Assembly: GCA_039805905.1 (NCBI GenBank)
Contig: JBDIVM010000006.1
Span: forward strand, 186,001-250,000
Source: Thermohalobaculum sp039805905
GTDB taxonomy: Bacteria; Pseudomonadota; Alphaproteobacteria; Rhodobacterales; Rhodobacteraceae
Direction: 5' to 3'
Length of the DNA stretch: 64,000 nt
Position 1 is the stretch's first letter. Each line of letters opens with the position of its first letter. Shown here piece after piece: positions 33,149-40,518 of this stretch. A program made the position numbers and the translations under genes. Below the pieces are notes generated by a model. The model did not search any database. It was not told where the DNA came from and saw only the letters and a list, made by a program, of their open reading frames with translations.

Positions 33149-34050
33149 GCGGCGCCCGGTGTCCGGGCACCGTAGCTCTCGGCGATCCGCTCGGCCAGCT
33201 CGCGGGCCGCGGCGGAAGGCTCGGCGCCGAAGCGCAGGCCGATCCGGCAGCTTCCCATCGGCGGCAGCCCCTCGGCGGCGCGGAGCTGGGCCAGGCCCGG
33301 GCCGAGCATGCTGCGGGGCAGCGGCGCAACGGCGAGATCGGCCGCGATTGCGGCCTTCTGGGCCTCGTAGAACTCGGAAATGTAGGCGACCCGGTAGGCG
33401 ATTCCGGCGCGCTCCAGCGCCTCGACCGCCTCGCGCCGCCAGGCACAGCCGGGTGCGGCGAGGGCGAGCGGCAGCGGCCGCTCGCGCCAGGCGCGGCCGC
33501 CGTCGCGCCCGGCCCAGATCAGGGGCTCGTCATGCAGCACCCGGTCGGTGCCGCGCCAGGGCACGTCGCCGCCGGGGGTGAGGACCACAAAGTCGAACTC
33601 GCCGCGCTCGAGCCGGGCGGCGAGGTCGGAATCGAGTCCCATCACGACATCGACGGTGACGCGCGGATGCGACCGGGCGAAGGCGGCCAGCACCTCCGAC
33701 AGCCGGACGCCGCCGAAATCGTCGATGATGCCGGCGCGCACCACGCCCGACAGTTCGGGCTCGCGGAAAGCGTCGAGCGCCTGGCGGTGCAGATCGACCA
33801 GCCGGCGCGCATAGCTGAGCAGACGCTCGCCGTCGCTGTTGAGCTCCATGCCCTGGCGCGAACGCGCGAACAACGGCCGGCCCAGCGTTCCCTCGAGCTT
33901 CTTCACCTGCATCGAGATCGCCCCCGGCGAACGCGCCACCCGCATGGCCGCGGCGGTGACCGAGCCGGTCTCGGCGATTGCCACCAGGGTCTTCATCACA
34001 TCGATGTCGAGGAGCGCCCCCGGGGAGGGCGGATACATGGCGTCCTTCAT
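33145..34050 (-). CDS. LysR-family transcriptional regulator
   Basis: About 301 residues. The N-terminal winged helix-turn-helix reads LLDIDVMKTLVAIAETGSVT, then AAMRVARSPGAISMQVKKLEGTLG, the LysR pattern. The rest is the periplasmic-binding-type effector domain (VRAGIIDDFGGVRLSEVLAAF). Possible starts are 34110, 34050 and 34038; the last has AAGGA at good spacing, so the N-terminus is uncertain by a few residues. The DNA between 34050 and 34140 is AT-rich and probably carries the promoter shared with the divergent DUF1127 gene. Co-translated with the downstream SDR gene. Confidence 0.85.
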   Translation of the reverse strand: MKDAMYPPSPGALLDIDVMKTLVAIAETGSVTAAAMRVARSPGAISMQVKKLEGTLGRPLFARSRQGMELNSDGERLLSYARRLVDLHRQALDAFREPELSGVVRAGIIDDFGGVRLSEVLAAFARSHPRVTVDVVMGLDSDLAARLERGEFDFVVLTPGGDVPWRGTDRVLHDEPLIWAGRDGGRAWRERPLPLALAAPGCAWRREAVEALERAGIAYRVAYISEFYEAQKAAIAADLAVAPLPRSMLGPGLAQLRAAEGLPPMGSCRIGLRFGAEPSAAARELAERIAESYGARTPGAA

Positions 34051-34181
34051 CCGGTTGTGTTCATCAGAGCTGAACGAATCTGTCAATTGATTTTGATTTA
34101 CTGAAGTCATCCCGACACCATATCCGCAGTCATCTGTCCCGGCCGCAAAGGTGCCGGGGCGAACCGGAAAGGGAGACCGCC

Positions 34182-34418
34182 ATGCTGACGCTTCTTGCCC
34201 TTCGCCTCCGCGGATGGCTGGCGTCGCGGCGACGCCGCGACGAGATGCGCGAACTGCTCGGCCATGGAGACCGACTGCTCGCCGACGCCGGCGTGACCCG
34301 GGCCGACATCGAGGCCAGGCTCGGCGGTCGGGCGGAGCGCGGGCCGGCATCGATGGGCCTGCTGAACGATATCTGCCGGTACTCGCCGCGGGCGCTGGGC
34401 CTGTCGGCGCTGCGCTGA
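34182..34418 (+). CDS. DUF1127 (YjiS-like) small protein
   Basis: A 78-residue basic protein. Its N-terminal part (LALRLRGWLASRRRRDEMRELLGHGDRLLADAGVTRADIEARLG) is the DUF1127 pattern of an Arg-rich helix followed by a LxDxGxTRxDIE motif. Small DUF1127 proteins in alphaproteobacteria bind RNA and have been tied to phosphate, carbon and small-RNA regulation, but this one's role is unknown. AAAGGGAGA precedes the ATG. Divergent from the LysR-type gene. Confidence 0.78.
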   Translation: MLTLLALRLRGWLASRRRRDEMRELLGHGDRLLADAGVTRADIEARLGGRAERGPASMGLLNDICRYSPRALGLSALR

Positions 34419-34527
34419 ACCGTCGCCGCACCGGCCGACCGGACGTGGGGCGCGCCCGCCCGGCGGGCTTTCACCGCGCCACCGGCCAGGGTCCGGGCCG
34501 CGTCACGGATGCGAATTCGGCTCAGTC

Positions 34528-35496
34528 TCAGCCGAGACCGGCGAACCGGTCCGTCGCCCGGATCAGCTCTGCGGCGATGCCCGGCTCGGACAGCGCGTGG
34601 CCGCCGTCGTCGACGAGCTTCAGAACCCCGGCGGGCCATTCGGCGGCGAGACGCGCCGCGGTGTCGGGCGGGCAGATCATGTCGTAGCGGCCCTGCACGA
34701 TCACGCCCGGAATCGTGGCGATGCGCGGCATGTCGCGCAGGATCTGGCCGTCCGCCTCGAGCCAGCCGCCATGGGCGAAGAAATGGCTCTCGATGCGGGC
34801 GAAGGCGCGGGCGTAGCCGGCATCGACGAAGCCTGCGCGGGTCGGGCGGAGCGCCGCGGTGGCGGTTTCCCAGCGCACCCAGGGTCGGGCGTAGCGGGTC
34901 TGCTCGGCCTCGTCGCCCCCGGTGAGGCGCCGGTGGTAGGCCGCGACCAGGTCGTCGCGCTCGTCCGGCGGGATCGGCGCGATGAAGTCGGCCCAGTCCT
35001 CGGGAAAGAACCGCGCGGCGCCGCCGCCGTAGAACCAGTCGAGCTCGGCGCGTGTCATTGTGAAGACGCCGCGCAGGATCAGGGCCGCGACCCGGCCGGG
35101 ATGCCGCTGCGCATAGAGCAGCCCCAGCGTCGAGCCCCACGACCCGCCGAACAGGTGCCAGCGGTCGATGCCGAGATGGATGCGCAGGCGCTCGATGTCC
35201 TCGACCAGGTGCCACGTGGTGTTCGCCGCGAGCGCGGCATGCGGCCGCGAGCGCCCGGTGCCGCGCTGGTCGAACAGCACGATCATGTAGCGCGCGGGAT
35301 CGAAGAATCGGCGCATGAACGGGCTGATCCCCGCCCCCGGACCGCCATGCAGCACCAGCATCGGGACCGCGCCCTCGGTGCCGCAGATCTCGACATGGAG
35401 CTCATGGCCGTCGCCGACCGGCAGATGGAACCGCCGGAAGGGCTCGATCGCCGGGTAGAGCCGGGGCGCGGTCCTGACGTCGGGGCCTTGCAGCAC
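34528..35496 (-). CDS. pip: prolyl iminopeptidase
   Basis: About 322 residues of an alpha/beta hydrolase that cleaves N-terminal proline from peptides. The oxyanion segment LHGGPGAG, FDQRGTGRSRPH, the nucleophile Ser119 in GGSWGSTLGLLYAQ, the acid in GRYDMICPP and the base in DDGGHALSE all match proline iminopeptidase (S33). No ATG is near the conserved N-terminus, so a GTG at 35496 with GGAG nine bases upstream is chosen. It diverges from ubiG. Length and motif order are usual for the family. Confidence 0.9.
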   Translation of the reverse strand: MLQGPDVRTAPRLYPAIEPFRRFHLPVGDGHELHVEICGTEGAVPMLVLHGGPGAGISPFMRRFFDPARYMIVLFDQRGTGRSRPHAALAANTTWHLVEDIERLRIHLGIDRWHLFGGSWGSTLGLLYAQRHPGRVAALILRGVFTMTRAELDWFYGGGAARFFPEDWADFIAPIPPDERDDLVAAYHRRLTGGDEAEQTRYARPWVRWETATAALRPTRAGFVDAGYARAFARIESHFFAHGGWLEADGQILRDMPRIATIPGVIVQGRYDMICPPDTAARLAAEWPAGVLKLVDDGGHALSEPGIAAELIRATDRFAGLG

Positions 35497-35589
35497 GGGG
35501 GTCGTCTCCGGGATCGGGTTGCGGCGACCGGCACCGTGGCAGCGGGCGCCGGCGTGAGATAGAAGGTGAACTATGTCATGCTCGGGGGC

Positions 35590-35664
35590 GTATGCAAGCG
35601 GAGCGAGACGTACGGAGCGGCGGCGGGCGGAGCGGCGGTGGGCGGAGCGGCGGCGGAGGCCGGA
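35590..35664. repeat. short GC-rich tandem repeats upstream of ubiG
   Basis: Imperfect GGCGGAGCGGCGG units are repeated four or five times just before the ubiG start. They supply its GGAGG ribosome-binding site. Probably a slippage-generated simple repeat. Confidence 0.45.
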
Positions 35665-36414
35665 ATGGCGGCAATCGATCAGACAGGGGTGGACCCGGCG
35701 GAAATCGCGAAGTTCGAGGCGATGGCCGACGAGTGGTGGGACCCGAGTGGCAAGTTCCGGCCGCTGCACCTGATGAACCCCTGCCGGCTGGGCTACGCCG
35801 TGTCGCAGATCGCCGCCCAGCATGGCCGCGACCCGAAGGGCCTGCGCCCCTTCGAGGGGCTTCGCATCCTCGACATCGGCTGCGGCGGCGGTCTGCTCAG
35901 CGAGCCGCTGGCGCGGCTCGGGGCCGCCGTGCTGGGCGCGGACGCGGCGGCGCGGAACATCGCGGTGGCGAGGCTCCATGCCGAGCGGATGGGGCTCGGG
36001 ATCGACTACCGGGTCACCACGGCGGAAGCGCTGGCCGAGGCCGGCGAGAGCTTCGACGCGGTGCTGAACATGGAGGTGGTCGAGCACGTCCCCGACCCGC
36101 AGGCCTATCTCGACGCCTGCGCCAGGCTGGTGCGGCCCGGCGGGCTGATGATCACCTCGACGATCAGCCGCAATCCGAAAAGCTTCCTGCTGGCGATCGT
36201 CGGGGCCGAGCACCTGCTGCGCTGGCTGCCGAAGGGAACCCACGACTGGTCGAAATTCATCCTGCCCTCCGAACTGGCGGCAATGCTGGAGCGCGCGGGG
36301 CTCGACCAGGTCGACGCCCGGGGCTTCGTGTTCAATCCGCTGACCTGGGAATGGCGGATCTCCGAACGCGACCTGTCGGTCAACTACGTCGTTGCCGCGG
36401 TGAAGCCCGGATGA
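35665..36414 (+). CDS. ubiG: bifunctional ubiquinone O-methyltransferase UbiG
   Basis: A 249-residue SAM-dependent methyltransferase that performs both O-methylations in ubiquinone synthesis. The N-terminal FEAMADEWWDPSGKFRPLH is specific to UbiG. The SAM motif ILDIGCGGGLLSEPLARLG and the VVEHVPDP and GTHDWSKFILPSEL motifs follow. The ATG at 35665 follows GGAGG; the frame is open further upstream but that part is repeat sequence. The stop overlaps the next methyltransferase start (ATGA). Confidence 0.93.
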   Translation: MAAIDQTGVDPAEIAKFEAMADEWWDPSGKFRPLHLMNPCRLGYAVSQIAAQHGRDPKGLRPFEGLRILDIGCGGGLLSEPLARLGAAVLGADAAARNIAVARLHAERMGLGIDYRVTTAEALAEAGESFDAVLNMEVVEHVPDPQAYLDACARLVRPGGLMITSTISRNPKSFLLAIVGAEHLLRWLPKGTHDWSKFILPSELAAMLERAGLDQVDARGFVFNPLTWEWRISERDLSVNYVVAAVKPG

Positions 36415-37178
36415 GGGCGGAGGAACCGGACCGCCTCTACCATGACCCGGCGCTTGCGGCGTTCTACGACATCGACAACGGCTGGGGCCCGGATCTCGAC
36501 TACTGCGCCGCGCTGGCGCGGGGCTGCCGATCGGTGCTCGACCTCGGCTGCGGCACCGGCCGTCTGGTGGCGCGGCTGGCGGCGGGACGGGAGGGGGGAC
36601 GGGAGGCGGTCGGGGTCGATCCCGCGGCCGCGATGCTGGCGGTCGCCCGCGAGCGGCCGGGCGGTGCTGCGGCACGCTGGGTCCGCGCCGATGCGCGCGA
36701 CCTGCGGCTGGGACAGCGCTTCGACCTTGTGGTGATGACCGGGCACGCCTTCCAGGTCTTCCTGACCGATGCCGATCAGGATGCGGTCGCGGCGACCATC
36801 GCGGCCCATCTGGCTCCGGACGGGCGGTTCGTGCTCGACAGCCGAAACCCGGCGGCGGAGGAATGGCGGGAATGGTCGCCGGACCGGTCCCTCCGGGTTC
36901 TGGCGCATCCGCTGCTGGGACCGGTCGAGGCCTGGGACGATGCGGAGCATGAACCGGAGACCGGCATCGTGACATACCGGACGCAGTACCGGACGGCCGC
37001 GGGGCAGCTGTGGTCCGCATCCTCGCGGATCAGGTTCACGCCGCGGGACAGGATCGCGGCGTCGCTCGAGGGCGCGGGCCTGTCGGTGGACGCGTGGCTC
37101 GGCGCCTGGGACGGGCGGGCCTGGGTTCGGAATGCGGCCGAGATCATCCCGCTGGGGCGGCGTGCCGACAACCGCTGA
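36411..37178 (+). CDS. class I SAM-dependent methyltransferase
   Basis: A 255-residue methyltransferase. The N-terminus YHDPALAAFYDIDNGW leads into SVLDLGCGTGRLVARL (SAM motif I), DLVVMTGHAFQVFL (motif II/post-I region) and a beta-rich C-terminus. It belongs to the broad Methyltransf_25 type, and the acceptor is unknown. It starts inside the ubiG stop codon, so the two are translationally coupled, but a role in quinone synthesis is not implied by sequence. It is the last gene before a long AT-rich gap. Confidence 0.8.
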   Translation: MRAEEPDRLYHDPALAAFYDIDNGWGPDLDYCAALARGCRSVLDLGCGTGRLVARLAAGREGGREAVGVDPAAAMLAVARERPGGAAARWVRADARDLRLGQRFDLVVMTGHAFQVFLTDADQDAVAATIAAHLAPDGRFVLDSRNPAAEEWREWSPDRSLRVLAHPLLGPVEAWDDAEHEPETGIVTYRTQYRTAAGQLWSASSRIRFTPRDRIAASLEGAGLSVDAWLGAWDGRAWVRNAAEIIPLGRRADNR

Positions 37179-37537
37179 TCGGTCGCGCAGAGGCCGGCAG
37201 GGGCACCGCGCGCCCGGCGGTCCGGAATGCGATAGTGTGAGCCGGACGTTCGGAAAACGGGGGACATTTCAGATTGTTACAAAGTCAAAATATACGATCA
37301 TGCATTTCAATACTACGAATAATTAAAATAATTTATCCGACTTCGTGAATTTTATAGCGGTGAACTTCATAGGTTTCATAGCAGCATCATTTGGGAATTC
37401 GGTCTCTGCGGACGTGTTCTGGCGGTTGGCAGAGAGAAAATCCCAACCATTAGATTAAAAGCGCGGACTGCTTTATACTTTAAGTTGCGGCGTGATTCGG
37501 TCGAACCGCCGGGCGGTGAGTGTGTAGGGTGTTTCGC
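37179..37537. other. 359-bp non-coding, AT-rich gap
   Basis: No credible gene was found. The segment 37260-37500 is far richer in A+T than the window average. It contains a TATACTT -10-like element at 37474-37480 and a GATTC site at 37494-37498 in a motif shared with the next TadE-like gene's upstream region. Confidence 0.6.
37474..37510 (+). promoter_or_regulatory. shared promoter motif A, upstream of first TadE-like gene
   Basis: TATACTT, then AAG, TG and CG positions, GATTCG, TC and CGCC agree with the copy at 38323-38359 at 27 of 37 positions. TATACTT and GATTC are the same distance apart in both. Confidence 0.55.
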
Positions 37538-38068
37538 ATGGACTGCGTCAAGACTTTTCTCAGGGACGATCGCGGATCGCAGACGGTCCAGTTCGTCGTT
37601 TGGTTTCCGATCTGGTTCGTGCTGATCGTCGTGATCACGGATGCGAGCCTGCTCTATTATGCCCATACCGAGATGTCGACGGTGGCGCGCGACACCGCGC
37701 GGCGGCTGACGTCGGGCGCCCTGCCCAGTGTCACGGACGCGCAGGACTATGCGTTCGAGCGACTGGGCAACCTGTCCTACCGGGTAAATGTCGAGTACGA
37801 CGCCGCCACGACCATGGCGGTTCAGATTTCGGTTCCCGTCGGCGAGGTGATCCCGTTCGGCGGGTTCATCGACAAGATGCTTCCTCCCTTCCTGACGACC
37901 CGCGTCGCCATGCGGTCCGAGCCGAACATCATCGCCAGTGCCGGCGGCAGCAGCGGTGGCAGCACGGGCGGGTCGACCGGCGGCGGCGGCAACGGCGGCG
38001 GCGGGAATGGCGGCGGCGGCAACGGCGGCGGCAACGGCGGCGGCAACGGCGGCGGCAACGGCGGCTGA
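37538..38068 (+). CDS. TadE-like pseudopilin protein with Gly/Asn-rich tail
   Basis: A 176-residue protein. A short N-terminal leader ending DDRGSQTVQFVVWFPIW precedes one hydrophobic helix (about residues 20-42) ending YYAHTEM. This is the TadE pattern, with a conserved residue about five places after the cleavage-like Gly-Ser. A STVARDTARRLTSG stretch follows. The last 50 residues are a Ser/Gly then Gly/Asn repeat (GGGN units). TadE proteins are minor pseudopilins of Flp/Tad pili. No Tad ATPase, prepilin peptidase or Flp pilin gene lies nearby. The ATG at 37538 is preferred over an in-frame GTG at 37520. Confidence 0.7.
   Translation: MDCVKTFLRDDRGSQTVQFVVWFPIWFVLIVVITDASLLYYAHTEMSTVARDTARRLTSGALPSVTDAQDYAFERLGNLSYRVNVEYDAATTMAVQISVPVGEVIPFGGFIDKMLPPFLTTRVAMRSEPNIIASAGGSSGGSTGGSTGGGGNGGGGNGGGGNGGGNGGGNGGGNGG
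37960..38065. repeat. 12-bp tandem repeat encoding GGGN
   Basis: Units of GGCGGCGGCAAC repeat with small variations to the stop codon. They encode the Gly/Asn-rich tail of the first TadE-like protein and are likely to vary in number between strains. Confidence 0.8.
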
Positions 38069-38407
38069 CAGGCGAAGCCAGGGCGTCGTCGCCTTGACCG
38101 GATACATGGCGGCGATGCCGACGCCCGTAGTCCGCGGCTGACAGCGGCTCCCGGGAGGAATCCGGAGGGATCCGCCACGAAGATCCCCCCCGAGAGCAGA
38201 GTCCAGTGCCGGAGAGGAAAGCTTCTGCGGAGTCGGTTGCAGACCGCAACCATTCATCGTTGAAACTATTGAATTTAAACCGAAAATCTGAATCAACCTT
38301 GGCGTGGCGGCCGCCCTTGCCGTATACTTGAAGATGAGCCGCGATTCGCTCCGTTCGCCCAAGGGGGGTGCGACGTTGCGATCGGGGTTCGCCGAATACG
38401 AGGTCCC
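38069..38407. other. 339-bp non-coding gap with promoter
   Basis: No gene was found. The left part is GC-rich. The right part (38245-38400) is AT-richer and holds a GAATC at 38290, TTGGCG (-35-like) at 38299-38304, TATACT (-10-like) at 38323 and GATTC at 38343. Confidence 0.6.
38299..38359 (+). promoter_or_regulatory. promoter and shared motif B, upstream of second TadE-like gene
   Basis: TTGGCG and TATACT are separated by 18 bases. The segment 38323-38359 matches motif A upstream of the first TadE-like gene, including the GATTC site 20 bases from the TATACTT start. Confidence 0.55.
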
Positions 38408-38809
38408 ATGATGCGGTGCATGCTGGATTTCATTCGGGACGAGCACGGTGCGGTCACGATCGAGTTCGTGACCCTCGTCCCTGCCTTTGTCTTCGTGATG
38501 GTGATCATCACGGACGCCAGCGTGATCTATTTCACGCGGTCCGAGATGTGGAACGTCGCCCGCGACGCGGCGCGGCGCATGTCGACCAAGGAGTTCACCA
38601 CGCCGCAGCAGGTGCGCGACTTCGCCGCGGATCATCTGTTCCTCGGCCAGCGCAACTATGTGGTGGATGCGGAGTTCGGCGGCAACGTGTCCGTGCAGAT
38701 TGCCCTGAGCATGGGACAGGCCGGTGTTTTCGGCTTTTTCTTCCAACCGATCTTCGGCAAGGAGTTGCTTGCAGACGTGACCATGCGGAAGGAACCCCTG
38801 ATCGAGTGA
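38408..38809 (+). CDS. TadE-like pseudopilin protein
   Basis: A 133-residue paralog of the gene at 37538 without the Gly/Asn tail. The leader MRCMLDFIRDEHGAVTIEF is followed by one hydrophobic helix (VTLVPAFVFVMVIITDASVIYF) and by RSEMWNVARDAARRMSTKEF, which aligns with the first copy. The Gly-Ala-x-x-x-Glu arrangement is the prepilin-like TadE signature. GAGG precedes the ATG. The TadG-like gene begins 79 bases downstream and is probably on the same transcript. Confidence 0.75.
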   Translation: MMRCMLDFIRDEHGAVTIEFVTLVPAFVFVMVIITDASVIYFTRSEMWNVARDAARRMSTKEFTTPQQVRDFAADHLFLGQRNYVVDAEFGGNVSVQIALSMGQAGVFGFFFQPIFGKELLADVTMRKEPLIE

Positions 38810-38888
38810 TCGGGGAAGCCTCCGCTGATTTGACATCGATGCCGCCGGGTGGTGACCCCGGCCAGTCGCAGACGAAGGGGAGAGCGTT

Positions 38889-40256
38889 GTGCGTAGTATG
38901 AGTGTGCCGTCCTTCATAGAGGACGAGAGCGGTGGCTACACGATCTGGTCTCTGACCTGGTTCATGCTTTATGTGGCCCTGGGCGGGATCGCGGTCGACA
39001 TGAGCGATGCCTTCCGCAACCAGACCATTCTGCAATCGACGGCCGACGCATCGGCGCTTGCCGGCGTGATCGCGCTTCCGGACGAGAATGCGGCGGTCAC
39101 GGAAGCGCTCGCCTATTCCGTGAACAACATGGCTACGGGCATCAACGGCCAGGTTCTGAAAGGCGCCGAGGTGACGGTCGGCACCTGGGACTTTGGAGCG
39201 CGCAGCTTCAGCCCGGGCGGCGCGACGCCGAATGCGGTGCGGACGGTGACCCGGCGCGACAGCTACAACGAGAACCCGCTGGCGACGGCGTTCCTGCCGA
39301 TCCTGGGCGTGGTCGGGATCGACGCGACCCGGTTCAACATCAGCGTCGAGGCGGTCGCGGCCCGGAACGTGCCCGGTTGCATCAACAAGAACGGTCTGGT
39401 CGCCAACAACAAGGTCGACGTGACCTCGAACAACCATTTCACGAATATCTGCGTCCACGGGCAGAACGTCTACGAGGACAACGGCCACGACTACGCCATC
39501 GACATCCAGTGCAACAACAACATCGACAGCGGCACGATCTTCAGCATGCCGGATCTCGACATGATGAACGGCCGCCCGAACGTCAACGACTGCAACACCG
39601 GCCTTGAGGGCGCCCTTGCCGAGGGCGATCTCTGGGCGAAGGATGCGCAGGCGGTCATGGGCATGATCAACGCGCTGGCGGTGCAGGTGGGCGGGAACTG
39701 GGTGCCCGGGCCGGGAGCGCCGAGCTATGTGAGCAGCGTCGTCGCGACCAACACCATCCCGAACCCGCCCGTGCCGGGAACGATCTACCTCACGAGCTGC
39801 GGTAATGGCGGCAGCGGTGTAGCCCTCCCTGGAGGCGTCGACATCCACGACATCGTGATAACGGGAAGCTGCCAGATCAACGGCAACAACGTGCAGCTTC
39901 GCAATGTGGTCCTCGCGACCACCGCAGTGGGCAACGGCAACGACCCGCTTGCGCAGAACTCGATCCACTTCGCGGCGAACGCTCAGATCGGCACCGGAGA
40001 TTTCTGCAACGGGTCGAGCGAGGGCCAGGTCACGCTGCTGTCGGCGGCCTCGATGCATGTCTCGGCGGGCCCGGACGTCTACGGCCTCAGGATGGTGGCC
40101 GGCGGAGATATCGAGTTCACCGCGAACAACAGCGTGTTCGCGATTTCCGCGCAGTCGGGCAACAACATTACGGCAACCTCGAACGGCGACTGGTCCTATT
40201 GCCAGAATGCCGTGTTCGAAGGCCCGTTCGAGTGGCATTACGCCCTGGTGCGATAA
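38889..40256 (+). CDS. TadG-like protein with beta-rich C-terminal domain (copy 1)
   Basis: A 455-residue protein from a GTG start with GGGGAGAG upstream; an ATG nine bases later is possible. The N-terminus FIEDESGGYTIWSLTWFMLYVALGGIAVDMS is one membrane helix in TadG/TadE-like context, followed by FRNQTILQSTADASALAG, a hallmark of TadG-type Flp pilus assembly proteins. The C-terminal two thirds are rich in Asn, Gly and Val with spaced Cys and look like a parallel beta-helix (for example GGDIEFTANNSVFAISA). It ends WHYALVR, as does copy 2. Probably membrane-anchored with an external domain. Confidence 0.75.
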   Translation: MRSMSVPSFIEDESGGYTIWSLTWFMLYVALGGIAVDMSDAFRNQTILQSTADASALAGVIALPDENAAVTEALAYSVNNMATGINGQVLKGAEVTVGTWDFGARSFSPGGATPNAVRTVTRRDSYNENPLATAFLPILGVVGIDATRFNISVEAVAARNVPGCINKNGLVANNKVDVTSNNHFTNICVHGQNVYEDNGHDYAIDIQCNNNIDSGTIFSMPDLDMMNGRPNVNDCNTGLEGALAEGDLWAKDAQAVMGMINALAVQVGGNWVPGPGAPSYVSSVVATNTIPNPPVPGTIYLTSCGNGGSGVALPGGVDIHDIVITGSCQINGNNVQLRNVVLATTAVGNGNDPLAQNSIHFAANAQIGTGDFCNGSSEGQVTLLSAASMHVSAGPDVYGLRMVAGGDIEFTANNSVFAISAQSGNNITATSNGDWSYCQNAVFEGPFEWHYALVR

Positions 40257-40286
40257 CCGGACGCCCCGCAATCGACCGGATCCGGC

Positions 40287-40325
40287 ACGGCCGGCGGCAC
40301 TCCCGCCGGCCGTCTCCCTTTCCCC
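40287..40325 (+). terminator. intrinsic terminator after TadG-like copy 1
   Basis: ACGGCCGGCGG (40287-40297) and CCGCCGGCCGT (40303-40313) form an 11-bp stem with a five-base loop, followed by CTCCCTTTCC. It separates the first three Tad-like genes from the second TadG-like gene. Confidence 0.75.
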
Positions 40326-40463
40326 GGACACTCCTGGAGAATCCGCCGCGTGTGCTGCCCGGCGCAAAGGCCGGGTCCGGGCCACATGCGCGAGTGCGGG
40401 ACGTGAATTTCTACCCATGCGTGTATCGGTATGGTACCCTTTCACTAAGAAAATTAAAAAACC

Positions 40464-40468
40464 GATTC
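40464..40468. promoter_or_regulatory. GANTC site upstream of TadG-like copy 2
   Basis: GATTC inside CCGATTCGGTG, 51 bases before the GTG start, in an AT-rich stretch. The flanking GATTCGGT matches motif A, but the TATACTT element is absent. Confidence 0.4.
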
Positions 40469-40518
40469 GGTGGGTTCACTTGGTCTGAAAGAGGTGCAGC
40501 TCTTACTTGGAGTGAGTC

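Noticed and set aside
28817..33175. A 1452-codon plus-strand frame
   Set aside because: It covers nusA, rimP, two cfa genes and an SDR on the other strand, each with clear motifs, so it is an artefact of GC-rich codon use.
34528..37020. Very long N-terminal extension of prolyl iminopeptidase
   Set aside because: The extra 500 codons overlap ubiG and the second methyltransferase on the other strand; a GTG at 35496 gives the normal length.
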